NCBI GenBank assembly: GCA_041689775.1
Contig: JBDNFP010000055.1
Span: 1-7,890 of the forward strand
DNA: 7,890 bases
Reading direction: 5' to 3'
DNA from: JBDNFP01 sp041689775
GTDB lineage: Bacteria; Bacteroidota; Bacteroidia; Cytophagales; Spirosomataceae
Below are positions 1 to 7,309 of the stretch, piece by piece. A program made the position numbers and the translations under genes. The notes under the pieces were generated by a model. That model was not told where the DNA came from, ran no database searches, and was given only the letters and a program-made list of their open reading frames with translations. The first letter of the stretch is position 1, and the number at the start of each line of letters is the position of its first letter.

Positions 1-694
1 AAGGGTTTACAATTCTATTTCGCGGCTTTGTACCCATAAAGTCTTTGAGGTAGTAAGGTTCAAAAGAAGCGAGGTCTTCAAACTGAGCGGATGCGTAGGC
101 TTTGGTTGCTAATACTCCGACGGTTCGGGCTGAGGGTTCAATGGCTTGCCCTGGGAAAAATGCATTGGGGTGGGAGCCAAGTATCGGCTTGCATTTAGCG
201 GCACCATCGCCAAAAAATACAACGGATCGCTCTTGCAATAGCTCGCCAAATGAGTCAGTATCGATGATAACAGCTTGGGTAGGTAGTATAAGTTCGAGGT
301 CTGAGTTGTACACGGCCGCAAATACCTCCATTCGTCGGGCATCGATCATGGGGCAAAAGAGGAAGTCATTCGGGTAGAAGGCGGTAGTTTGGGTGGTCAG
401 GGCTTCCAGCGATGAAATAGCGATTAGGGGCTTGTCGAGGGCGTAGCAAAGACCTTTGGCCGTAGATACGCCTACCCTCAGTCCAGTATAAGACCCCGGT
501 CCTTTGGCAACAGCCACGGCATCCAATGCTTCGAGACTAAAACCGGCATGTTCTACGGCGTTCTTCATCAGGGTGGTAAGCATAGCCGAGGAAGAACGAT
601 CCGTCAGGAGGTCATAAGATGCTACCAGTGTGTTGTCCTGATGGACGGCAACCGAACAGCCTCTGGTAGTAGTATCAATACTAAGTATGAGCAT
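1..694 (-). CDS. tsaB: tRNA N6-threonylcarbamoyladenosine (t6A37) biosynthesis protein TsaB, 3' end cut by window edge
   Basis: TsaB is the non-catalytic, ASKHA-fold partner of TsaD. With TsaE they form the cytoplasmic complex that transfers threonylcarbamoyl from TC-AMP to A37 of tRNAs reading ANN codons. The minus strand was translated from the ATG at 694-692. It opens with MLILSIDTTTRGCSVAV, the N-terminal beta strands of the fold. Residues 64-82 hold the family hallmark KGPGSYTGLRVGVSTAKGL, followed by the conserved ISSLEAL (93-99) and DARRMEVFAAVY (118-129). The segment EPYYLKDF (212-219) is typical of the C-terminus, so the 231 residues visible are nearly the whole protein. No stop codon occurs before the window edge. 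No Shine-Dalgarno sequence precedes the start. The gene follows the S41 peptidase on the same strand after 76 bp, but a terminator-like hairpin lies between them. It may therefore depend on read-through or on a promoter I cannot identify. Confidence 0.93.
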   Translation of the reverse strand, partial: MLILSIDTTTRGCSVAVHQDNTLVASYDLLTDRSSSAMLTTLMKNAVEHAGFSLEALDAVAVAKGPGSYTGLRVGVSTAKGLCYALDKPLIAISSLEALTTQTTAFYPNDFLFCPMIDARRMEVFAAVYNSDLELILPTQAVIIDTDSFGELLQERSVVFFGDGAAKCKPILGSHPNAFFPGQAIEPSARTVGVLATKAYASAQFEDLASFEPYYLKDFMGTKPRNRIVNP

Positions 695-702
695 GAGAAG
701 GG

Positions 703-755
703 TAAAATAAAACCGACAACTGAGCCTCCAAAAAGTAGAGAGATTCAGTTGCCGG
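703..755 (-). terminator. Rho-independent terminator-like hairpin after the S41 peptidase gene
   Basis: In the minus-strand RNA the arm CCGGCAACTGA (755-745) pairs with TCAGTTGTCGG (723-713) over 11 bp, with one G-U pair. The loop is 21 nt. The downstream arm is followed at once by UUUUAUUUUACC (712-701). It starts 16 bp beyond the peptidase stop codon, and its U-tract ends about 10 nt before the tsaB start. It could be a full terminator or a leaky attenuator ahead of tsaB. Confidence 0.7.
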
Positions 756-770
756 CTCTGAACAAAGGGT

Positions 771-2426
771 TTACTTTTTTACTTTAAGTAAGCTATTATA
801 GCGGTTCATGTCTTTAAAAAGTTCAAGCGCCGCTGCCATTTCGGGATCGTTGTTAAACGAGGCTTCCTTCATGCCTCTTTCAAGGTAGTAGTGCTTGACA
901 ATTTCCTCTTCCAATAGCGATTTGATCTCCGATTTTAGGAGTTGCAGGTCGTTGTCTTTATTGTGAGACAGCTTTGCTTTCAACGCATTTAGCTGATCCT
1001 GAATGGTGCTGATTGATTTTTCTTTCTTGGCGGAAGCTTCCAGATCAAGCAGGTCGCGTTCCACCTGAGTGGTGTAGTCGTATTCTTTATCTTCGAGCCA
1101 CTTAGCAAAGCCTTGGTATTCGGCGTCGGTGAGCCTGAAATCCCGCGCTGCCTTGATGGTAGCGTGCTCAGAGTGGTATTTAACGGCGTAGTCAAATAGC
1201 AAACGTTTGCGGGCCAGGGAATTTGCCAGCGGCGAATGTACCTCTTTTTCGGTAAGAATATCGGGTAGTACACCACCTCCGTCGTAGACTACACGCCCGT
1301 TGCGGGTAGTAAATGCCGTCATCAGGGAGTCGGCTACTTTGCCAACGCTACCGTCTTCGTTACGATGACTATAATCAATCGCCTGAATACAGCGACCGCT
1401 CGGTATGTAATACTTGGCGGTGGTGATCTTCATTTTGGTATTGTAGGATAGGTCACGGGTAGTTTGCACCAGACCCTTGCCGTACGTACGCTGCCCAACT
1501 AGCACGCCGCGGTCGTAATCCTGAATAACCCCCGATACAATCTCAGCGGCCGAGGCAGAGCGATTGTTGGTCAGTACCGCAATTGGCATTTCGGTATCCA
1601 ACGCCGGATTGTAGGCGGAGTAGGTTTTATTCCATTCTTCCACTTTTCCTTTGGTGGAAACGATTTCTTCTCCCTTGGGAATGAATACATTTGAAATCTC
1701 GATGGCCATATTGAGTAACCCACCGGGGTTTTCCCGAAGGTCCAGCACGAGTTTCTTCATTCCTTTGCCTTTTAGTTCCTGAAAAGCATTGCGTACTTCC
1801 CGCGAGGCCGTAGCCGTAAAATCTTTCAGATCTATGTAGCCAACCTCGTCGTTTATCATCCCGTAGTAAGGTACATTGGTGACTTTTACCACGTCACGTC
1901 CTACCTGTACTTCCTGGGATTTTGGGGTACCAAATCGCCTGATGGTCAGTTTGACGGTGGAATTGGTTTGTCCGCGTAAGAGTTCACCCGGATCCGAATC
2001 GGCAAGCGTGGAAAGTTCTATTCCGTCAATTTTGAGTATTTCGTCGCCGAGCTGTAAACCGGCTTTTTGGGCGGGAGTATCTTCGTACACCATCATGATG
2101 ATGTACTTGTTGTCCAAAGAGCTTACCAAAGCACCTATTCCGTTGTACTTACCAGTGGTCATCGTCATGTAGTCCTCGATATCGTCCTCGGCGTAATAGA
2201 CCGTGTAGGGGTCTAGAGTACGAAGCATACCGTCAATACTGGTTTTGATCAACTTATTGGGGTTCACCTCATCGACATAGTAGGCGTTGAGCTCTTTAAA
2301 AAGAGTAGCGTAAATATCAAGATTCCTCGCTATTTCAAATAGGCGGTCGTCCTGACGGAACGAAACAAACAGAAGCCCAGCTGCCACCGGAATGGCCAGC
2401 CAAAGTGAGCGTAGATACTTTTTCAT
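771..2426 (-). CDS. S41 family C-terminal processing peptidase (CtpA/Prc type) with PDZ domain
   Basis: This 551-aa serine protease cleaves protein substrates near their C-termini, probably on the periplasmic side of the inner membrane. Residues 1-22 are a short basic start (MKK) followed by a hydrophobic stretch (LWLAIPVAAGLLFVSF), a signal peptide or membrane anchor. An N-terminal helical region (about 28-90) precedes a PDZ domain (about 92-175) with the ligand-groove segment GLQLGDEILKIDG. The S41 core follows, with LVLDLRENPGG at 226-236. In NNRSASAAE the second serine, Ser292, sits 25 residues before Lys317 of TYGKGLVQ, the spacing of the Ser-Lys dyad in Prc and CtpB; Gln321 is the third conserved residue. 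The tail from about 400 to 551 is charged and helical, with a possible coiled coil near 455-510. Such C-terminal extensions are common in Bacteroidota members. The gene lies 109 bp after rnpA on the same strand. The substrate cannot be told from sequence. Confidence 0.95.
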   Translation of the reverse strand: MKKYLRSLWLAIPVAAGLLFVSFRQDDRLFEIARNLDIYATLFKELNAYYVDEVNPNKLIKTSIDGMLRTLDPYTVYYAEDDIEDYMTMTTGKYNGIGALVSSLDNKYIIMMVYEDTPAQKAGLQLGDEILKIDGIELSTLADSDPGELLRGQTNSTVKLTIRRFGTPKSQEVQVGRDVVKVTNVPYYGMINDEVGYIDLKDFTATASREVRNAFQELKGKGMKKLVLDLRENPGGLLNMAIEISNVFIPKGEEIVSTKGKVEEWNKTYSAYNPALDTEMPIAVLTNNRSASAAEIVSGVIQDYDRGVLVGQRTYGKGLVQTTRDLSYNTKMKITTAKYYIPSGRCIQAIDYSHRNEDGSVGKVADSLMTAFTTRNGRVVYDGGGVLPDILTEKEVHSPLANSLARKRLLFDYAVKYHSEHATIKAARDFRLTDAEYQGFAKWLEDKEYDYTTQVERDLLDLEASAKKEKSISTIQDQLNALKAKLSHNKDNDLQLLKSEIKSLLEEEIVKHYYLERGMKEASFNNDPEMAAALELFKDMNRYNSLLKVKK

Positions 2427-2535
2427 GTGTAGGTTTTGAGCAATTTGGTTAGTTGGTTCAAGCTACCGGGATGTTGCCTGAGTAATGATAGGTAGAAGTT
2501 TTAAAACATTCCTTAGAAGTAAAAACATCTAACAC

Positions 2536-2970
2536 CTATGGGCTAACAAACTTATGGCTAGATTCAGCCATTTTAGAAAGAATCTTAACCATGGCTTTCT
2601 CAATAACGTCATAAGCCTGCTTTTCTTTTGCAAGGTATAAAAAAGCAATAGAAGTAGGGATCTCAGCGGGGGAGGTACCGGTGACGATAATAGGATCTTC
2701 GGCTAGTAGGATTGAACTCGCTTTGTTCAGACGGTATGCTTCGCGGCAACGACGACGGATGTGATTGCGGTCGACGGCTTTTTTAAAATTTCGCTTGGAT
2801 ACCGAGAAAAGCACCTCCGGAAGACTCGAAGGTGGTAGGGGAGCGGTGAGGTAGAGCACCCGAAAGGGAAAGAGGTAGAACGTATGAATTTCCGTACTAC
2901 CTCTTTTGAAAAGCCGGTCGATAGTTCGGCGGCTGCGTAATCGTTCGCCTTTCTTAAAAGTTTGTTTCAA
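2536..2970 (-). CDS. rnpA: Ribonuclease P protein component (TTG start)
   Basis: RnpA is the small basic protein that joins the catalytic RNase P RNA and helps it bind pre-tRNA leaders for 5' maturation. The 144-aa product begins KQTFKKGERLRSRRTIDRLF, the usual N-terminal helix region. It carries the RNR signature as KKAVDRNHIRRRCREAYR (63-80), and ends with the conserved FLYLAKEKQAYDVIEKAM (110-127). The length is somewhat above that of enterobacterial RnpA (119 aa), with a loop around 41-52. The start is set at TTG (2970-2968) because the family N-terminus begins there and no in-frame ATG exists between it and the upstream stop at 3006-3004. The nearest ATG (2980-2978) is in another frame. 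rpmH lies 82 bp upstream on the same strand, the classic rpmH-rnpA pair. The yidD gene that often follows rnpA is absent. Confidence 0.93.
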   Translation of the reverse strand: MKQTFKKGERLRSRRTIDRLFKRGSTEIHTFYLFPFRVLYLTAPLPPSSLPEVLFSVSKRNFKKAVDRNHIRRRCREAYRLNKASSILLAEDPIIVTGTSPAEIPTSIAFLYLAKEKQAYDVIEKAMVKILSKMAESSHKFVSP

Positions 2971-2980
2971 CTTTCGACAT
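2954..2980 (-). other. Possible 8-codon upstream ORF overlapping the rnpA start
   Basis: An ATG at 2980-2978 opens an 8-codon frame (MSKVETNF) that stops at 2956-2954. It overlaps the TTG start of rnpA in a different frame. It is the only ATG near the rnpA start. It may be a translated leader coupled to rnpA, or simply chance; no Shine-Dalgarno supports it. Confidence 0.2.
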
Positions 2981-2989
2981 AGTTTTAAG

Positions 2990-3021
2990 GTTTGCCAAGT
3001 CCTTTATAAAACCTTGCAAAC
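2990..3021 (-). promoter_or_regulatory. Hairpin in the rpmH-rnpA spacer
   Basis: In the minus-strand RNA GTTTGCAAG (3021-3013) pairs with CTTGGCAAAC (2999-2990) apart from one bulged base, around a 13-nt AU-rich loop. It ends about 10 nt before the out-of-frame ATG and 20 nt before the rnpA TTG start. The sequence after it (CTTAAAACTATG) has no U-tract, so a terminator is unlikely. A processing site or a control on rnpA translation is possible. The role is inferred only. Confidence 0.4.
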
Positions 3022-3052
3022 GGTCCAACTATTCAGACTTACAGACTAGAAA

Positions 3053-3211
3053 TTATTGCTTATGACGCTTCTCGTCTGATACAGTCAGTTTCCAACGACC
3101 TTTCTTACGGCGAGCAGTCACGACCTTGCGACCATTAGCAGTGGACATCCGCTCGCGGAATCCGTGCTTATTTCTTCTCTTGCGATTTGAAGGTTGGTAC
3201 GTACGTTTCAT
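3053..3211 (-). CDS. rpmH: 50S ribosomal protein L34
   Basis: This 52-aa, very basic protein of the large ribosomal subunit binds 23S rRNA. The product starts MKRTYQPSNRKRRNKHGFRE, the near-invariant L34 opening, followed by RMSTANGRKVVTARRKKGR at 21-39. It ends with a tail, WKLTVSDEKRHKQ, that is longer than in enterobacteria (46 aa) but usual for Bacteroidota. The start is the ATG at 3211-3209 and the stop is TAA at 3055-3053. It is first in the leftward run with rnpA, and a TAnnTTTG promoter lies about 54 bp upstream. The gene is too short for a typical ORF length cut-off, but the family match is unambiguous. Confidence 0.97.
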   Translation of the reverse strand: MKRTYQPSNRKRRNKHGFRERMSTANGRKVVTARRKKGRWKLTVSDEKRHKQ

Positions 3212-3264
3212 CTCATTATCAAAATTATAGCTTAAAAAACTCTTCTATTCTTGAATTGGGTGTG

Positions 3265-3272
3265 CAAAGGTA
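3265..3272 (-). promoter_or_regulatory. Bacteroidota-type -7 promoter element for rpmH-rnpA
   Basis: The minus strand reads TACCTTTG, an exact match to the Bacteroidota primary sigma factor element TAnnTTTG. Transcription would start near 3258, leaving a leader of about 45 nt before the rpmH ATG. The upstream -33 region has no clear TTG (a CTGG lies about 24 nt above), so recognition rests on the -7 element and the position. Confidence 0.65.
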
Positions 3273-3465
3273 GGGAAAATTTGAGAATGAAGCCAGATTG
3301 GCTAAAATATTTTAAGTGAGTTATTTGATTTGCGGATTAAACAACAACGCACAAGTACGAATGCCCACAAAATCGGCAATAGGAAACTCAAACTAAAGGA
3401 GTGAATTTTGGGTTTAAGTTTAGATAAGGGAATCCCAAACAAACCCGGAAGCATTTGGCTAACGT

Positions 3466-6345
3466 ATGATGAATCAACCAGAACTTACTACTGATAAAAT
3501 TCCTTTTGACGAACTAGATCCCCGAAAATTTATACTCATTAAGGGGGCTCGCGTGCACAATCTTAAAAATATTGATGTAGCCATACCACGCAATAAATTA
3601 GTGGTAGTGACTGGCTTGTCTGGTTCGGGGAAGTCGTCGCTGGCTTTTGATACTTTGTTTGCCGAAGGGCAGCGGATGTATGTCGAAAGCCTTAGTAGCT
3701 ACGCCCGGCAGTTTTTGGGTCGGATGGAAAAACCCGAAGTGGAATACATCCGGGGAGTGTCACCGGCTATCGCTATTGAGCAAAAAGTAAATACCCGCAA
3801 CTCGCGCTCGACGGTAGGGACTACCACCGAAATATACGACTACTTAAAACTGTTGTTTGCCAGGGTTGGCGTAACTTATTCGCCGGTTTCGGGCGAAGAA
3901 GTACGCAAAGACACCGTTACGGACGTAATAGATTTCATCCTGTCTCACGATGAGCAAACCCGGGTGCTGATTATGGCTCCTTTATCGATCAGGGAAGGAC
4001 GAACTCTGGGAGATGAATTAACTATTTTACTCTCCAAAGGCTACAATCGAGTGGTTATTAACGGTGATACTCAGTTTATTGAGGATGTACTGTCCGGCGA
4101 AGAAGTAGCGACCCTTTCGAAAGATGCTGCACTATTCATTCTCATCGACCGTGCCGCCGTGAAGCACAATGATGAAGATACGCAATACCGCCTTTCTGAT
4201 TCGGTTCAGACCGCCTTTTTTGAAGGGGAAGGGAGTTGCATTGTCACGATTGTGGAAGGAGAGCAACGTACTTTCTCGGATAAGTTTGAGCTGGACGGAA
4301 TACTTTTCGAAGAGCCGAGCGTTAATTTATTCAGCTTTAACAACCCCTACGGCGCGTGCAAGCGCTGTGAAGGATTTGGTAAGGTACTTGGTATTGATCC
4401 TGATCTCGTGCTACCGGATAAAGGACTCTCCGTATTTGAGGGAGCAATTGCCCCCTGGCGTACCGAAAAAATGGGAGAATGGCTCAAACCGCTGCTTCGC
4501 CATGGCATTCGATTTGATTTTCCCATCCACCGACCCTACAAGGATTTGAGCCGAGTCGAGAAAGACCTACTCTGGATCGGGAACAAGTACTTCCGCGGCT
4601 TGAATGATTTCTTCGATGAACTCGAAATTCAGACGCACAAGATTCAGTATCGAGTGATGTTGTCGAGATACCGGGGCCGGACTACCTGCCCGGATTGCCG
4701 GGGCTCGCGGCTTCGTAAGGATGCCTCTTACGTGAAGGTGGGAGGGGCTTCTATTACGGATCTGGTGTTGAAACCTATTTTGGGTGTGGTTGATTTTTTT
4801 GAAGGTATTCAACTAACCGAGCACGAGCAGAAAGTAGCGAAGCGAATTTTAATTGAAATCAAAAACCGTCTGGGCTACATGGCCCGGGTTGGACTAGGGT
4901 ACCTTACTTTAAACCGCTTGACGAGTACTTTATCGGGTGGGGAGTTTCAGCGAATTAAATTGGCCACTTCTCTGGGAAGTGCCCTGGTAGGTTCCATGTA
5001 TATTCTGGATGAACCAAGTATCGGGCTGCATCCCCGTGATACCCGGCAGTTGGTGGGCGTGCTGGAATCATTGCGCGACATGGGTAATACCGTGATTGTG
5101 GTAGAACACGAAGAGGAGGTGATGCACGCCGCCGATCAAATAATAGATATTGGCCCCGAGGCCGGCTCCGAAGGGGGATATGTTGTATTTCAGGGAAACT
5201 GGGAAGATGTCAAGCACTACGGGAGTAACTACTCGGAATCAAGTACTGATGACATACCCGCTAAGAAATCGTATACCCTTGATTTCTTGCTGGGGCAGGA
5301 TTCCATTGCGGTTCCTTCATTCAGACGGAAGTTCACTCATTTCTTAGAGATAAAAGGAGCAAGGGAAAATAATCTGAAAGAAGTAGATGTACGCTTCCCG
5401 ATGGGAGTATTATCGGTCGTTACGGGAGTAAGTGGTTCCGGTAAATCAACCTTGGTGCGTAAGCTGCTCTATCCAGCACTGATGCGGGCCAAAGGTGAAT
5501 ACAACGAAGAAGTCGGGAAGTTTGATGAGCTATCCGGTAGCTTAGATCGCGTTGAAGCGGTGGAGATGATTGATCAGAACCCGATCGGTAAATCTTCCCG
5601 TTCGAATCCGGTGACGTACATCAAAGCCTACGACTACATCCGCCAAATGATGTCTGACCTGGCGATTTCAAAGGCAAGAGGGTACAAGCCTTCTCATTTC
5701 TCGTTCAATGTTGATGGCGGGCGCTGCGAAGTGTGTCAGGGAGAAGGGCAGGTCAAAATTGAAATGCAGTTCATGGCCGATATCTACCTCAAATGCGAGG
5801 GTTGTGGTGGCAGGCGTTTCAAGCAGGAGGTACTCGAAGCGAAGTACCACGAGAAAGATATTGCGGATATTCTGGATATGACGGTGGATGATGCCATTCG
5901 TTTTTTTAAGGGTTCGGAAGATCGGTTGGTGGAGAAGTTGATGCCCTTGCAGGATGTGGGCCTGGGCTATGTTACTTTGGGGCAATCGTCCAATACGCTA
6001 TCGGGAGGAGAAGCCCAGCGGGTAAAGTTGGCATCATTCCTCGGAAAAGGAAATTCGCACAAGGGTAAAACGCTCTTTATTTTCGATGAACCTACTACGG
6101 GACTTCACTTTCATGACATCAAAAAACTGCTGAAAGCTATTAATGCCCTGGTAGATCAGGGTGATAGCGTGATCATCATTGAACATAACATGGAGGTTAT
6201 CAAGTGCGCTGACTGGATTATTGATCTCGGTCCCGAAGGAGGCGAAAAGGGTGGCTACGTGACCTTCTCCGGAACTCCGGAGGATATGGTACAAGTAGAA
6301 GGAAACTATACCGCTGAATTTTTGAAAGGAAAGTTGAAGCAATAA
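3466..6345 (+). CDS. uvrA: Excinuclease ABC subunit UvrA
   Basis: UvrA is the damage-sensing ATPase of nucleotide excision repair. As a dimer it scans DNA with UvrB and loads UvrB at lesions. The 959-aa protein has two ABC ATPase modules. Module I has Walker A GLSGSGKSS (50-58), signature LSGGE (489-493) and Walker B YILDEP (512-517). Module II has GVSGSGKST (654-662), LSGGE (845-849) and FIFDEP (871-876). The UvrB-binding and insertion regions lie inside module I. The zinc module in module II is complete, with C754, C757, C777 and C780; further CxxC pairs are at 298/301 and 408/411. The first Cys pair expected near 272-278 is absent: the segment reads FSDKFELDG. A linker at about 577-607 is longer than in E. 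coli UvrA (940 aa). The start is the first of two consecutive ATGs; the second would shorten the protein by one residue. There is no clear promoter or LexA-type box in the gap, and rpmH is divergent. Confidence 0.98.
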   Translation: MMNQPELTTDKIPFDELDPRKFILIKGARVHNLKNIDVAIPRNKLVVVTGLSGSGKSSLAFDTLFAEGQRMYVESLSSYARQFLGRMEKPEVEYIRGVSPAIAIEQKVNTRNSRSTVGTTTEIYDYLKLLFARVGVTYSPVSGEEVRKDTVTDVIDFILSHDEQTRVLIMAPLSIREGRTLGDELTILLSKGYNRVVINGDTQFIEDVLSGEEVATLSKDAALFILIDRAAVKHNDEDTQYRLSDSVQTAFFEGEGSCIVTIVEGEQRTFSDKFELDGILFEEPSVNLFSFNNPYGACKRCEGFGKVLGIDPDLVLPDKGLSVFEGAIAPWRTEKMGEWLKPLLRHGIRFDFPIHRPYKDLSRVEKDLLWIGNKYFRGLNDFFDELEIQTHKIQYRVMLSRYRGRTTCPDCRGSRLRKDASYVKVGGASITDLVLKPILGVVDFFEGIQLTEHEQKVAKRILIEIKNRLGYMARVGLGYLTLNRLTSTLSGGEFQRIKLATSLGSALVGSMYILDEPSIGLHPRDTRQLVGVLESLRDMGNTVIVVEHEEEVMHAADQIIDIGPEAGSEGGYVVFQGNWEDVKHYGSNYSESSTDDIPAKKSYTLDFLLGQDSIAVPSFRRKFTHFLEIKGARENNLKEVDVRFPMGVLSVVTGVSGSGKSTLVRKLLYPALMRAKGEYNEEVGKFDELSGSLDRVEAVEMIDQNPIGKSSRSNPVTYIKAYDYIRQMMSDLAISKARGYKPSHFSFNVDGGRCEVCQGEGQVKIEMQFMADIYLKCEGCGGRRFKQEVLEAKYHEKDIADILDMTVDDAIRFFKGSEDRLVEKLMPLQDVGLGYVTLGQSSNTLSGGEAQRVKLASFLGKGNSHKGKTLFIFDEPTTGLHFHDIKKLLKAINALVDQGDSVIIIEHNMEVIKCADWIIDLGPEGGEKGGYVTFSGTPEDMVQVEGNYTAEFLKGKLKQ

Positions 6346-6366
6346 ACAGCTGGTAAGAGTAAAGTA

Positions 6367-6414
6367 AAAGGGTTGGCGACTTATTTGAAATAAATCGTCA
6401 ACTCTTTCCTGTTT
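6367..6414 (+). terminator. Hairpin after uvrA, just upstream of the FAH-family gene
   Basis: Positions 6367-6384 pair with 6407-6390 over 18 positions, including two G-U pairs and one C-A mismatch, around the 5-nt loop TTGAA. A run of A lies before it. The arm ends in CTCTTT and is followed by CCTGTTTATG, a weak U-tract. It lies 21 bp after the uvrA stop codon and ends 7 nt before the next ATG. It could be a uvrA terminator, a leaky attenuator, or a structure masking the downstream ribosome site. The opposite strand has a better U-tract, but no gene is seen there that would use it. Confidence 0.5.
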
Positions 6415-7251
6415 ATGAGACTCTACCGCACAGAACACGGAATTCTTTTAGAAAAAGAAGACCAATATTACCGTCTACACGAAACCAATTGGGACGCCGT
6501 TGTTAATCGCGACGATTTGTACCAATGGCTTGTCAACCAGACCGAAAGCTTATTGCTACTACCCTTTACGTACTCCGCGCCAATGCCCGAATTACTAGCC
6601 CCCATTGGTACCCAAGAAGTATGGGCGTCGGGTGTAACCTACTTCCGCAGTCGCGAGGCCCGGATGGAGGAATCGGAAAAAGCCGGAGGAGGTAGTTTTT
6701 ATGACAGGGTATACTCGGCAGAACGCCCCGAACTTTTCTTTAAATCCAATGCTTGGCGGGTAGTCGGCAATTCGGGCCACGTCCGCATCCGGAAGGACTC
6801 GGGTTGGGATGTACCTGAGCCCGAACTTACGCTTTTTGCCACTTCTTCGGGTAAGCTTGTTGGGTACACCATCGGTAACGATATGAGTTCGAGGAGTATT
6901 GAAGGAGAAAATCCACTGTATCTACCGCAGGCGAAGTCGTACGATGGCAGTGCCGCTTTGGGACCTTGCTTGTATGTCCCGGCTGATCCGCTTTCTGATG
7001 ATACCGAAATCAGTATCGGTATTGTGCGGGGAGGGGAAGAGGTATTTGGAAATACCGTGACCTTGGCTCAGATGAAGCGTAAACCGGAAGAGCTACTTGG
7101 GTTTTTGTTTCGCGAAATGTCATTCCCACAAGGCGTATACCTCATGACCGGTACCGGTATTATTCCCCCCTCAGATTTTACTTTACAATTAGGGGATAAG
7201 GTATTCATTACCATCGAGCCGATTGGTACGCTGGTGAATACGGTGGAGTAA
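6415..7251 (+). CDS. Fumarylacetoacetate hydrolase (FAH) superfamily protein, KDA-dehydratase-like subgroup
   Basis: This is a 278-aa cytoplasmic enzyme of the FAH superfamily, whose members use a divalent metal to hydrolyse, hydrate, dehydrate or isomerise 2-oxo acids. The N-terminal domain (about 1-65) is small. The core begins near EVWASGVTYFRSREARMEES (68-87), followed by YDRVYSAERPELFFK (96-110). The metal-site acids are seen as Glu135 and Glu137 in VPEPEL and Asp156 in IGNDMSSR. They are followed by the conserved ENPLYLPQAKSYDGSAALGP (165-184), which includes Lys174. This form resembles archaeal 2-keto-3-deoxy-D-arabinonate dehydratase more than true fumarylacetoacetase, but the substrate cannot be fixed from sequence and no pathway genes adjoin. 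It follows uvrA after 69 bp on the same strand, with a hairpin between. Its last 30 codons and 3' flank are duplicated directly downstream. Confidence 0.9.
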   Translation: MRLYRTEHGILLEKEDQYYRLHETNWDAVVNRDDLYQWLVNQTESLLLLPFTYSAPMPELLAPIGTQEVWASGVTYFRSREARMEESEKAGGGSFYDRVYSAERPELFFKSNAWRVVGNSGHVRIRKDSGWDVPEPELTLFATSSGKLVGYTIGNDMSSRSIEGENPLYLPQAKSYDGSAALGPCLYVPADPLSDDTEISIGIVRGGEEVFGNTVTLAQMKRKPEELLGFLFREMSFPQGVYLMTGTGIIPPSDFTLQLGDKVFITIEPIGTLVNTVE

Positions 7252-7309
7252 GTTGCAATGGAAAGCCGATTTGTCTAGAAATAGGGGAGACCAGAAACGT
7301 CCTCCCCTA
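7159..7309 (+). repeat. Imperfect tandem duplication, copy 1 (FAH gene 3' end plus flank)
   Basis: Copy 1 begins at the codons for Ile249-Ile250 of the FAH gene (ATTATTCC...) and runs through the stop codon to the right arm of the following hairpin. Its match, copy 2, starts at the next base (7310). Shared landmarks in order are ATTATTCC, TCAGA, GATAA, ACCATCGA, CCGATT, GGTGGAGTAA, AAAGCCGAT, AGGGG, GACCA and CCTCCC. The copies differ by many substitutions and a few small indels, so the duplication is old. Confidence 0.8.
7282..7309 (+). terminator. Hairpin after the FAH-family gene
   Basis: TAGGGGAG (7282-7289) pairs perfectly with CTCCCCTA (7302-7309) around a 12-nt loop, 30 bp after the FAH stop codon. 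The sequence that follows, ATTATTCC, is only modestly U-rich. The strong GC stem and its position favour a terminator. The right arm directly abuts the start of repeat copy 2. Confidence 0.55.

Noticed and set aside
730..762. TACTTTTTG on the minus strand as a possible tsaB promoter, with TTTG about 25 bp upstream
   Set aside because: Spacing within the -7 motif is off by one base and it falls in the terminator loop; not convincing.
765..774. Ten-base match AAGGGTTTAC at 1-10 and 765-774
   Set aside because: It is short, its flanks do not match and it falls in coding or stop-codon context; most likely chance.
102..787. Plus-strand open frames at 102-377 and 548-787
   Set aside because: They lie antisense to tsaB and its spacer; the minus-strand TsaB reading is a clear family match and these frames resemble nothing.
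1876..2172. 98-codon plus-strand frame antisense to the S41 peptidase
   Set aside because: It covers the PDZ-coding part of a well-supported gene and has no recognisable protein features.
3321..3335. TTGATTTG as a possible uvrA promoter element
   Set aside because: One key base of TAnnTTTG is wrong and no -33 element is evident; too weak to annotate.
5668..6438. Minus-strand frames at 5668-5985 and 6034-6438 antisense to uvrA
   Set aside because: They are shadows of the second UvrA ATPase module; their composition follows the uvrA codons and they have no start-site support.
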